The notes under the pieces were generated by a model. That model worked only from the letters and a program-made list of their open reading frames with translations. It did no database searches and was not told the origin of the DNA. A program made the position numbers and the translations under genes. Shown here in pieces: positions 1-7,415 of a DNA stretch of 44,131 bases. Position 1 is the stretch's first letter. Each line of letters starts with the position of its first letter. The stretch is from Hyphomicrobiales bacterium (GTDB lineage: Bacteria; Pseudomonadota; Alphaproteobacteria; Rhizobiales; Rhizobiaceae), in contig JAJFHT010000034.1 in NCBI GenBank assembly GCA_021775495.1, forward strand, positions 1 through 44,131, written 5' to 3'.

Positions 1-639
1 GACGCGCTGCTTGGCCCCGAAGACCTTTTTCTTTCAGCGGATTTGCGCGATCGGCCAAATGCGGCGGCGATTGTCCAAAATATATTGGAAAAGATGGGTC
101 GTCTGGATGGTCTGGTCCAGAGCGCTGGCACATCGCATGTCGTCGGTTTTGATGAGCAGACCGACGATGACTGGGACGAGGTGCTTTCGGTCAATCTCTC
201 GGCCGCCTACCGACTGCTCCGCGCCGCTGCCCCGGTCATGGCCGGTTCCGGAAACGGCGGTTCGATTGTCCTGATGTCGTCAATCGGCTGGAAAAGCGGC
301 GGTACCAACCCGGCCTACGGCGCGGCCAAGGCCGGCATCAACAATCTGGTCTATAGCGGCGCACAGAAATATGGGCCAAGCGGCGTCCGCATGAATGCAA
401 TCGCCCCCGGGGTCGTCGACACCGGCATGATCAAAAACGCCTTCCCCGGCAAAGCCTATGACCGGATCATCAAAGCCGCCAGCGCCCGAACCCCCTTGCG
501 CCGTGTCGCGCAAGCGCAAGACGTCGCCGAACTCGCAGCATTCCTGTTGTCAGACCGGGCGTCGTTCATCACCGGCGCGATAATCCCGCTCACCGGCGGG
601 TTCGAACTCGTGCCGCCGATGGGCGGAATTGGGCACTGA
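1..639 (+). CDS. SDR family oxidoreductase, 5'-truncated by the window edge
   Basis: The frame is open from base 1, so the N-terminal nucleotide-binding part lies outside the window. What remains is the C-terminal two thirds of a classical short-chain dehydrogenase/reductase. The sequence shows SAGTSH at the NNAG position, a serine in LMSSIGW, the YGAAK catalytic Tyr/Lys motif, NAIAPGVVDTGM, and a C-terminal ITGAIIPLTGGFEL segment. These proteins are cytosolic NAD(P)-dependent oxidoreductases; the substrate cannot be read from the sequence. The gene converges on paaX with 11 bp between the stops. It may belong to the phenylacetate cluster (for example as a hydroxyacyl-CoA dehydrogenase-like enzyme), but that is only inferred from position. 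Confidence 0.88.
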   Translation, partial: DALLGPEDLFLSADLRDRPNAAAIVQNILEKMGRLDGLVQSAGTSHVVGFDEQTDDDWDEVLSVNLSAAYRLLRAAAPVMAGSGNGGSIVLMSSIGWKSGGTNPAYGAAKAGINNLVYSGAQKYGPSGVRMNAIAPGVVDTGMIKNAFPGKAYDRIIKAASARTPLRRVAQAQDVAELAAFLLSDRASFITGAIIPLTGGFELVPPMGGIGH

Positions 640-650
640 ACTCAACCGTC

Positions 651-1538
651 TCACCCACCAAAACGCCTAGAAAACGCCACGCGATCCGTCAATGGCGCAA
701 GACCCGAACCATCGAGCCAATCCTCGCTCGCGGGCCTGAGGTGGGCATACATCCGGCGAACCTGATCACGGGCCACCTCGCCGGCCCAGTCCTTCGGCAG
801 CAATTCGGCCGGCAATCCGGGATCACGCAGGACAATACGGCGCCAATTGTGGATCAGCAGCGTTCGTGCCGCCATCGCATCGATTCCGGCAAGGTCTCCA
901 TCGGTGTCCAATGCCTGACCAAGCGGATGCAGGTCTTTGCTCAACGTGCTGTAGGCCGCACCGATTTCCGACAGGGGCCACAGCGCCGAAACCCACTCCG
1001 GCAGTTGCTCTGCCCTGGTTCTGAACACCAGCATGCCTGCCAGAACAGCGCATTCGGCAGGCTCGCATTCGGCGCGCAGAAAGACATTGCCCGCGATTTT
1101 CTCAAACCCGGCTTCCTGAAGGGCCGCTTCGTCTGCTTCCGGCGCGCCGGGCTGCCCGACAGCAATGGTCCAGTCCCCATCCCAGTCCGGCGGACCGGAG
1201 GCATAAATTCGCCGGGTCGCCTGATCAAAAGCATGCCGCCCCTTGCCCTCGAAACGATAAAAACTGAGACGACCCTTCTTCTGCCGGTCAATCCAGCCCT
1301 CGGCTGCAAGACGCGACATGGCAGTGCGCAAGGCCCCGGGTTCAATGCGCAGCCGCTGCATGATGTCCTGCAAGACCGACAGCGCCACGGTTCCGCCGCG
1401 CGGGCTGACCGCGTCGCCAAATATGGTGATTGCCAGGGACCACACCCGCAGACGGCCCTGACGATGCAGATCGTCAATCAGTGCGTCCAGCGCCTGAACG
1501 GCGGAAAGATAATGGCGTTCCATCGATCCAGATGGCAC
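651..1538 (-). CDS. paaX: PaaX-family phenylacetate degradation repressor
   Basis: This 295-residue protein matches the size and layout of PaaX, the GntR-like winged-helix repressor that responds to phenylacetyl-CoA. An N-terminal helix-turn-helix segment (roughly residues 45-90, including IEPGALRTAMSRLAAEGW) is followed by the PaaX effector and C-terminal domains, with the typical WxRIVLRDPxLPxELLPxDW segment near residues 230-250. It is the last gene of the minus-strand run paaI, paaK, tetR, paaX, 92 bp after the TetR gene, so it may have its own promoter. The listed start is GTG at 1538; an in-frame ATG at 1523 is an alternative. It is presumed to control the paa genes here together with the TetR protein. 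Confidence 0.9.
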   Translation of the reverse strand: MPSGSMERHYLSAVQALDALIDDLHRQGRLRVWSLAITIFGDAVSPRGGTVALSVLQDIMQRLRIEPGALRTAMSRLAAEGWIDRQKKGRLSFYRFEGKGRHAFDQATRRIYASGPPDWDGDWTIAVGQPGAPEADEAALQEAGFEKIAGNVFLRAECEPAECAVLAGMLVFRTRAEQLPEWVSALWPLSEIGAAYSTLSKDLHPLGQALDTDGDLAGIDAMAARTLLIHNWRRIVLRDPGLPAELLPKDWAGEVARDQVRRMYAHLRPASEDWLDGSGLAPLTDRVAFSRRFGG

Positions 1539-1630
1539 AGCGGGCGCCTTTGTGACAAGCTGGCAGCGCGACGCACCTTAGGCTTATCTTGTTTGTACGG
1601 AATCATTTGACTGGATTAACAAGAAACGCT

Positions 1631-2227
1631 CTACCGCAAGGTCGAAACACCGCTGACCAGAATATGGGTTGCCAGCCGTGCATACTCCTCCCGGCTGACC
1701 GGACCATTGTCTCGAAACCACATATAGAACCAGTTCAGCATGCCAAACAGCGACATTGTTACTGGTTTCAGCAGGGGCTTTCCCTCGAAAGCGGCGGGAT
1801 TCACTGCCCGTATCGCTTCGGCAAAAATGTCGACAAGCCGGCGTTCGAGCGCAAACAGTTTCTTCTGATCGGCATCCGGCAGGGTTCGCAGCGCAGACAA
1901 TTGCACCTTGTGCTCGGCGTCCGCGTCCCGGTAGGCATCCAGCAGCGCGACAACCAGCGCCTCCAACCGGTCCTGTGGCGCCAGATCCGGCAAATCAGCA
2001 CGCTCCACCGCCTCGACCAGTTCGGTCAGGTGGGCATCGAGCATGTCAAAAAGCAGGGCTTCCTTGGAATTGTAATAATGGTAGAGCAGCGCTTTCGACA
2101 CATTGCATTCGCTGGCCAGAACCGACATCGGCGTGCGGTCATATCCGTGTTCGGCGAACACCCTCGCCGCGGCGCCCAGAATGGCTCCGCGTTTCTCGTC
2201 ATAGTCACGGGCGCGGGTGCGCGCCAC
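1631..2227 (-). CDS. TetR/AcrR family regulator of the phenylacetate genes (PaaR-like)
   Basis: A 198-residue TetR-family repressor. The N-terminal helix-turn-helix is clear: ILGAAARVFAEHGYDRTPMSVLA followed by CNVSKALLYHYYNSKEALLFDML (about residues 15-62). The rest is a variable helical ligand-binding domain. It begins with GTG 34 bp after paaK and is probably co-transcribed with paaI and paaK. TetR regulators adjacent to paaK respond to phenylacetyl-CoA in other bacteria (PaaR type). Its likely binding site is the dyad in the paaI/P450 divergent promoter at 4097-4108. The ligand and autoregulation are inferred. Confidence 0.88.
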   Translation of the reverse strand: MARTRARDYDEKRGAILGAAARVFAEHGYDRTPMSVLASECNVSKALLYHYYNSKEALLFDMLDAHLTELVEAVERADLPDLAPQDRLEALVVALLDAYRDADAEHKVQLSALRTLPDADQKKLFALERRLVDIFAEAIRAVNPAAFEGKPLLKPVTMSLFGMLNWFYMWFRDNGPVSREEYARLATHILVSGVSTLR

Positions 2228-2261
2228 TACCTGCTTCCTGATCGGCCGGGCCGCATCCGAC

Positions 2262-3572
2262 TTAACCTTTTTCGCGGTTGTCGATTATGCGCACGGCCTT
2301 GCCCTGGCTGCGGGCCACGTCGCCCGGATCCCGTATCGAAACAGCTATCGAGATACCGACGCTGCCCTTGACCCGTTTTGCAAGGTCCGCCGCCGCGGCG
2401 GCACGATGATCTTCGCTGCCGCTGTCCTCCAGCACCTCGACATGGACCGTCAGCGTATCCATCCGGCCCTTCGTGGCCAGTTCGATCTGGAAATGCGGCG
2501 CAAGGCCTTCGACCTCGAGCAATTGCTCCTCGATCTGGGTCGGGAACACATTGACCCCACGCAGAATAATCATGTCGTCGGTTCGGCCGGTAATTTTCTC
2601 CATTCGCCGCATGGAGCGGGCAGTGCCCGGCAGCAGCCGAGTCAGATCGCGCGTGCGATAGCGGATGATCGGGAAGGCTTCCTTGGACAGCGAGGTGAAC
2701 ACCAGTTCGCCCATTTCTCCATCTGCAACCGGTTCTCCGGTTTCGGGATTGATGATCTCGGGATAAAAATGGTCTTCCCAGACATGCAGCCCGTCCTTGG
2801 TTTCCACGCATTCATTGGCGACACCCGGCCCCATCACTTCCGACAGGCCGTAGATATCGACGGCATGCATGTCAAACGCCGCTTCGATCTCCAGGCGCAT
2901 GGCGTTGGTCCAGGGTTCCGCTCCGAATATACCGACCTGCAACGGGCTCTCACGCGGATCCAGCCCCTGCGCCCGGTATTCATCCAGAATCGACAGCACA
3001 TAGGAAGGCGTCACCATGATGGTCGAGGCGCGGAAATCCTCGATCAGCGTGATCTGCCGCGATGTCATGCCACCCGATACCGGAACGACGGTACAACCCA
3101 GCCGCTCCGCCCCGTAATGGGCGCCAAGCCCTCCGGTGAAGAGCCCGTAACCATAGGCGATGTGAACCACATCACCGGGCCGTGTGCCCGAGGCCCGCAT
3201 CGATCGGGCAACCATGTCGGCCCAGACGTCGATATCGTTTTTTGTGTATCCGACAACGGTCGGCTTTCCGGTCGTTCCGGATGAGGCGTGAATGCGCGAG
3301 ATTTTCTCACGCGGCACTGCGAACATGCCGAACGGGTAATTGTCTCTGAGATCGGTTTTCATCGTGAACGGAAAACTCTTCAGATCACTCAGCGATTTCA
3401 GATCGTCCGGATGAACCCCCGCCTTGTCAAAGGCGTTCCGGTAGAATGGGACATTTTCGTAGGCGTGCGCCAATGACCACTTCATGCGTTTCAACTGCAA
3501 CGCGCCGATCTCGTCACGTGAGGCGATCTCGATCGGATCGAGATCTTCCTTGCGCGGGGTCAAATCCAACAT
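2262..3572 (-). CDS. paaK: Phenylacetate-CoA ligase
   Basis: A 436-residue member of the ANL adenylate-forming family, the usual size for PaaK. It activates phenylacetate to phenylacetyl-CoA with ATP and CoA in the cytosol, the first step of aerobic phenylacetate degradation. The sequence shows the AMP-binding motif SSGTTGKPTVVGYT near residue 100, GAEPWT, IYGLSEVMGPGVA, the IRYRTRDLT segment, and GRTDDMIILRGVNVFPTQIE near the C-terminal domain. The ATG at 3572 has a strong AGGAGG Shine-Dalgarno about 9 bases upstream; a TTG one codon earlier is less likely. It lies 33 bp after paaI and 34 bp before the TetR gene, consistent with one operon. Confidence 0.96.
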   Translation of the reverse strand: MLDLTPRKEDLDPIEIASRDEIGALQLKRMKWSLAHAYENVPFYRNAFDKAGVHPDDLKSLSDLKSFPFTMKTDLRDNYPFGMFAVPREKISRIHASSGTTGKPTVVGYTKNDIDVWADMVARSMRASGTRPGDVVHIAYGYGLFTGGLGAHYGAERLGCTVVPVSGGMTSRQITLIEDFRASTIMVTPSYVLSILDEYRAQGLDPRESPLQVGIFGAEPWTNAMRLEIEAAFDMHAVDIYGLSEVMGPGVANECVETKDGLHVWEDHFYPEIINPETGEPVADGEMGELVFTSLSKEAFPIIRYRTRDLTRLLPGTARSMRRMEKITGRTDDMIILRGVNVFPTQIEEQLLEVEGLAPHFQIELATKGRMDTLTVHVEVLEDSGSEDHRAAAAADLAKRVKGSVGISIAVSIRDPGDVARSQGKAVRIIDNREKG

Positions 3573-3605
3573 CAAAAAACTCCTCCTGTCGGCAGGGTGT
3601 CTGCC

Positions 3606-4046
3606 CTACCCGTCATCTTCCTCGAAATGGGTGCCTTCCAGAACGCGCGAATTGCCGCGGAACTCCGCAATCAGTTTTTCGTCCTGATTGACGACACGAA
3701 CGTCATAGATGCCCGAGCGGCCATAACGGACGACTTCACGAGCCTCCGCCGTCAGCACGTCACCCAACTTGCCTGGGGCGACAAAGGTGACGGTATTGTG
3801 CTGCGCCACGGCAAGCTTGTTGTAGCTGTTGCAGGCGAAGGCAAAGGCCGAGTCGGCCAGAGTGAACATGAAACCGCCATGGCAGATACGATGGCCGTTC
3901 ATGTGGTGCTTTTCCACGGTCATCGAAAGACGGGCGGTCCCGGGGCCGATGGAGTCGAGCGACAATCCGAGCCACCTGGAAGCGTCGTCCCGTTCCCACA
4001 TGCATTGCGCGCTTTTTTCCGCCCGCTGCTGATCCGTCAACTTCAA
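3606..4046 (-). CDS. paaI: PaaI-type hydroxyphenylacetyl-CoA thioesterase
   Basis: A 146-residue hotdog-fold acyl-CoA thioesterase of the PaaI family. PaaI hydrolyses ring-hydroxylated phenylacetyl-CoA and relieves CoA trapping when the pathway stalls. The hallmark HMNGHRICHGGFMFTLADSAFAFACNS (hydrophobic helix with the HGG and the following Asp) lies near residues 48-75. The start is TTG at 4046: an in-frame stop lies three codons upstream, and AGGGAG sits 9 bases before the TTG. It is the promoter-proximal gene of the minus-strand paa operon and is divergent from the P450 gene. Confidence 0.93.
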   Translation of the reverse strand: MKLTDQQRAEKSAQCMWERDDASRWLGLSLDSIGPGTARLSMTVEKHHMNGHRICHGGFMFTLADSAFAFACNSYNKLAVAQHNTVTFVAPGKLGDVLTAEAREVVRYGRSGIYDVRVVNQDEKLIAEFRGNSRVLEGTHFEEDDG

Positions 4047-4085
4047 TGCCCGTCACTCCCTGTCGCTCCAATTCGATCATCAGAC

Positions 4086-4116
4086 TTGCATAAACCGACC
4101 GGACGGTCAATAATAC
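4086..4116 (+). promoter_or_regulatory. Candidate P450-paaZ promoter with embedded TetR-type operator
   Basis: The 96-bp divergent gap between paaI and the P450 gene holds a dyad GACCG-GA-CGGTC at 4097-4108, in the context AACCGACCGGACGGTCAA. This resembles the ACCGACCGGTCGGT-type palindromes bound by many TetR repressors. A weak plus-strand sigma70-like pair flanks it: TTGCAT at 4086-4091 and TAATAC at 4111-4116, with a 19-base spacer. A repressor here could shut both operons. The nearby TetR protein is the obvious candidate, by position only. Confidence 0.5.
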
Positions 4117-4142
4117 TTGCCGAATGCCCAAAGGAGACTCCC

Positions 4143-5375
4143 GTGCCAGAATCCGACCGCGCGCTTGCGGACAATTTCGAGCTGACACAATTGCCGCCGG
4201 GATTTGCCGACGAGCCTTTTCCGGTCTACCGCGCGCTGCTGGAACATGCGCCGGTGAAACATTTTTCCGATGGTTCGATCATGTTGTCGCGCTGGGCCGA
4301 TCTGGACCGCGTCTATCGTGATACGGAGAATTTCTCGTCCGACAAGAAAGTCGAGTTCCTGCCGAAATACGGCGATACGCCGCTCTACGAACACCACACG
4401 ACAAGTCTGGTTTTCAGCGATCCGCCGCTGCACACAAGGGTGCGCAAGATCATTGTCGGCGCACTGACACCGCGTGCGCTGGCAGCGCTCGAACCCGGTC
4501 TGGTGAAGGTCGTGGACAGCCTTCTGGATGCAATGGCGGAAAAAAACGATGTCGACCTCATCGAAGACTTTGCCTCATGCATCCCAATCGAAATCATCGG
4601 CAATCTGTTCAACATCCCGCACTCCGAACGCGGCCCGTTGCGGGCCTGGTCGCTTGCCATTCTCGGCGCGCTCGAGCCGGTGCTGACACCGCAGCAGCAT
4701 GAAATCGGCAACAAGGCCGTCGTGGATTTCAAGGCCTATCTGGCAGACCTGACAGAAGACCGGCGAAGAAATCCGGGCGATCCCGCGACTGATGTCCTGA
4801 CCCGCCTCATAAATGGCATTGACGGGGAATTGCTCAGCGATGTCGAACTGCTGCAGAACTGCATTTTCATCTTGAACGCAGGCCATGAAACGACAACCAA
4901 CCTGATCGGAAATTCTCTCTATCTGCTGGCCGAACATGCCGGAGAGCGAGAACGGCTAATTGCCGACCCCAATCTCATCCAGACCGGTGTCGACGAGTTT
5001 CTGCGTTTTGAGAGCTCCAACCAGCTCGGCAACCGGATGACCCGGAACGCCGTCGAATTCCATGGTGAAACCATAGCGGCAGGCACGCCGGTTCATCTGT
5101 GCATCGGCGCGGCAAATCGCGATCCGCGCCAGTTTCCCGATCCTGACCGGCTCGACCTGTCCCGCAAACCCAACAAGCACCTTGCCTTCGCCGGCGGGCC
5201 GCATCTGTGCGCGGGATTTTCCCTGGCCCGCATGGAGGGCCGGATTGCCGTGTCGCATTTCCTGCGGAGGTTTCCCGACTACCGCCTCACCGAAGGCGCC
5301 CACCGATCCGGGCGCGTGCGCTTTCGCGGATTTGATTCCCTGCCCGCCCGGCTTTCCCCATCAGATCGGACCTGA
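4143..5375 (+). CDS. Cytochrome P450
   Basis: A 410-residue soluble bacterial-type P450. It has the I-helix oxygen-activation motif AGHET at 246-250, the K-helix ExxR motif (E285-R288), and the heme-binding loop FAGGPHLCAG with Cys356 as thiolate ligand. The first Gly-x-Gly of the usual FGxGxHxCxG is altered to FAGGPHLCAG, a tolerated variant. The GTG at 4143 is chosen because AAAGGAG lies six bases upstream; the frame upstream of it overlaps paaI and is not coding. The stop is three bases before the paaZ ATG, so the two are almost certainly co-translated. A P450 is not a core paa gene. It may feed the pathway by hydroxylating a phenylacetate precursor or by-product, but the substrate is unknown. 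Confidence 0.95.
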   Translation: MPESDRALADNFELTQLPPGFADEPFPVYRALLEHAPVKHFSDGSIMLSRWADLDRVYRDTENFSSDKKVEFLPKYGDTPLYEHHTTSLVFSDPPLHTRVRKIIVGALTPRALAALEPGLVKVVDSLLDAMAEKNDVDLIEDFASCIPIEIIGNLFNIPHSERGPLRAWSLAILGALEPVLTPQQHEIGNKAVVDFKAYLADLTEDRRRNPGDPATDVLTRLINGIDGELLSDVELLQNCIFILNAGHETTTNLIGNSLYLLAEHAGERERLIADPNLIQTGVDEFLRFESSNQLGNRMTRNAVEFHGETIAAGTPVHLCIGAANRDPRQFPDPDRLDLSRKPNKHLAFAGGPHLCAGFSLARMEGRIAVSHFLRRFPDYRLTEGAHRSGRVRFRGFDSLPARLSPSDRT

Positions 5376-5378
5376 CCC

Positions 5379-7409
5379 ATGAGCATGATCAGCCTTCAAA
5401 GTTTCGCCGTCGGCCAGTGGATCGATCCTGCCGGAGACATCAAGACCTTAAAAAGCGCGGTCACCGGAAAAGACATCGCGCGAATCGGTTCAAGCGCGCT
5501 CGATTTTGCGGCGATGGCCGGCCATGCCCGGCGGACCGGCGGCCCTGCGCTGCGCGATATGACGTTTCACGAGCGCGCGCACAGGCTGAAAGCGCTGGCG
5601 CAATATCTCAACGAACGGCGCGACGCGCTGTACGAACTGTCCTACGAGACCGGCGCGACGAAAGCCGATTCCCAGATCGACATCGATGGCGGCATTGCCA
5701 CGCTTTTTGTGTTTTCTTCCAAGGGCCGGCGCGAAATGCCGGACGGTCACGTCTTCATCGACGGCGCGACCGAACAATTGTCGCGCTCCGGCGGGTTCCT
5801 CGGCCAGCATGTCTGCACGCCCATGCAGGGTGCGGCGGTGCATATCAATGCCTTCAATTTCCCGGTCTGGGGCATGCTGGAAAAACTCGCGCCAACTTTG
5901 CTCGCCGGCATGCCGGCCATCATAAAGCCGGCCTCGGCAACCGCATGGCTGGCGGAAGCCTGTTTCCGCATGATTGTCGAATCCGGCATCCTGCCCGAAG
6001 GTGCCGTCCAGTTCATTGCCGGCCATACCGGTGATCTGCTTGACCACCTTGCATGCCAGGACATTGTCTCTTTCACCGGCTCGGCAACGACCGCGACAAT
6101 GTTGCGGTCGCATCCCGGCCTGGTTGAAAATTCGGTGCGCTTCGTTGCCGAGCAGGACTCTTTGAACGCATCGATTCTCGGTCCTGACGCCGACCCCGGC
6201 ACACCCGAATTCGAAAGTTTCATTCGCGAGGTCGTACGGGAAATGACCGCCAAGGCCGGGCAGAAATGCACAGCGATCCGGCGGATCATCGTCGCCGAGC
6301 CGCATCTCGGCGCCGTCCGGGATGCCATCGTCGCCAAGCTGGAAAAAACCACTACCGGTGACCCCCGCGCCGAAACCACCCGCATGGGTGCGCTTGCCAG
6401 CATCGCCCAGCGCAACGACGTGCTTGAGAAAGCGTCGATCATCGCAACCGAAGCGGAGCGGGTGTTCGGGGATCCCGACACGTTTCTGCCAACTGGCTCG
6501 GGGCTGTCAGGTGGCGCCTTTTTGCCGCCAATGCTGTTCCAGTGTACCGATCCGGATTCGGCTGAAAAAGTCCATGCGGTCGAAGCTTTTGGCCCCGTTT
6601 CGACAATGATGCCTTATCGCGATCTCGACCATGCCATTGAACTGGCCAATCGGGGCCAGGGTTCACTGGTCGCCTCGATCTTCACCCATGATCCGGAGGT
6701 CGCCCGGCGGGCGGTGATGGGTGCCGGCGCCTATCATGGCCGGCTTTATTTCGCCAATCGCGACACCGGCAAGGAAGCGACTGGGCACGGCTCGCCCCTG
6801 CCCCACATGGTGCATGGCGGCCCCGGCCGGGCCGGTGGCGGCGAGGAACTGGGCGGCGTGCGCGGTGTCCTGCATTACATGCAGCGTACGGCCATCCAGG
6901 GCAGTCCCGATATCCTGACAGGAATTACAGGTGTCTGGACCGGGAATTCGACAGAGATCAAAAAGGATGTTCACCCGTTCCGCCTGAAATTCGGCGATCT
7001 GGAAATCGGTCACACTCTCTGGACGGAAAGCCGCACGGTAACGCTCGACGATATCGAACATTTTGCCGGGTTCACCGGCGATAATTTCTACGCTCATATG
7101 GACGAAGAAGCCGCCAGCGCAAATCCGTTCTTTCCCGGTCGCGTAGCGCACGGATACCTGATCCTGAGTTTTGCCGCCGGCCTGTTTGTCGACCCTGAGC
7201 CAGGACCGGTTCTTGCCAATTACGGCTTGGACTCCCTGCGTTTTTCAAAACCCGTCATACCGGGAGACGCATTGAAAGTTCGTCTGACTGCCAAGCAGAA
7301 AGCGGTTCGCAACGACGAATATGGTGAGGTCCGTTGGGATGTGTCGGTGGTCAACCAGGATGATGAGGAGGTCGCAACTTACGACCTTCTCACCATGAAT
7401 GCTCGGTAG
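5379..7409 (+). CDS. paaZ: Bifunctional oxepin-CoA hydrolase / 3-oxo-5,6-dehydrosuberyl-CoA semialdehyde dehydrogenase
   Basis: A 676-residue fusion with the full PaaZ layout. The N-terminal aldehyde dehydrogenase domain (about 1-520) carries the catalytic Glu258 in FVAEQDSLN and Cys297 in [10 protein letters not shown], very close to the E. coli PaaZ positions. The C-terminal MaoC-like (R)-enoyl-CoA hydratase domain (about 530-676) shows [13 protein letters not shown] and [11 protein letters not shown]. PaaZ opens the oxepin-CoA ring and oxidises the resulting semialdehyde-CoA. It starts three bases after the P450 stop. It meets the next gene tail to tail with six bases between stops. The epoxidase genes (paaABCDE) and the paaFGHJ beta-oxidation genes are not in the window. 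Confidence 0.96.
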   Translation: MSMISLQSFAVGQWIDPAGDIKTLKSAVTGKDIARIGSSALDFAAMAGHARRTGGPALRDMTFHERAHRLKALAQYLNERRDALYELSYETGATKADSQIDIDGGIATLFVFSSKGRREMPDGHVFIDGATEQLSRSGGFLGQHVCTPMQGAAVHINAFNFPVWGMLEKLAPTLLAGMPAIIKPASATAWLAEACFRMIVESGILPEGAVQFIAGHTGDLLDHLACQDIVSFTGSATTATMLRSHPGLVENSVRFVAEQDSLNASILGPDADPGTPEFESFIREVVREMTAKAGQKCTAIRRIIVAEPHLGAVRDAIVAKLEKTTTGDPRAETTRMGALASIAQRNDVLEKASIIATEAERVFGDPDTFLPTGSGLSGGAFLPPMLFQCTDPDSAEKVHAVEAFGPVSTMMPYRDLDHAIELANRGQGSLVASIFTHDPEVARRAVMGAGAYHGRLYFANRDTGKEATGHGSPLPHMVHGGPGRAGGGEELGGVRGVLHYMQRTAIQGSPDILTGITGVWTGNSTEIKKDVHPFRLKFGDLEIGHTLWTESRTVTLDDIEHFAGFTGDNFYAHMDEEAASANPFFPGRVAHGYLILSFAAGLFVDPEPGPVLANYGLDSLRFSKPVIPGDALKVRLTAKQKAVRNDEYGEVRWDVSVVNQDDEEVATYDLLTMNAR

Positions 7410-7415
7410 TTCACG

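Noticed and set aside
1595-1608. TGATTC core on the minus strand upstream of paaX as a PaaX operator
   Set aside because: Only the six-base core resembles the E. coli PaaX site; the flanking positions do not fit, so it could easily be chance.
741-1610. Long plus-strand open frame opposite paaX
   Set aside because: It is the antisense shadow of paaX. The translation is rich in Arg, Gln, Cys and Pro and shows no domain, while the minus strand encodes a complete PaaX.
2217-3284. Plus-strand open frame of 355 codons opposite paaK
   Set aside because: It is antisense to the conserved PaaK motifs and has no plausible start signal or family.
3597-4142. N-terminal extension of the P450 frame by 182 codons
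   Set aside because: The stretch overlaps paaI antisense and has no P450 homology. The GTG at 4143 has a good Shine-Dalgarno and gives a normal P450 length.
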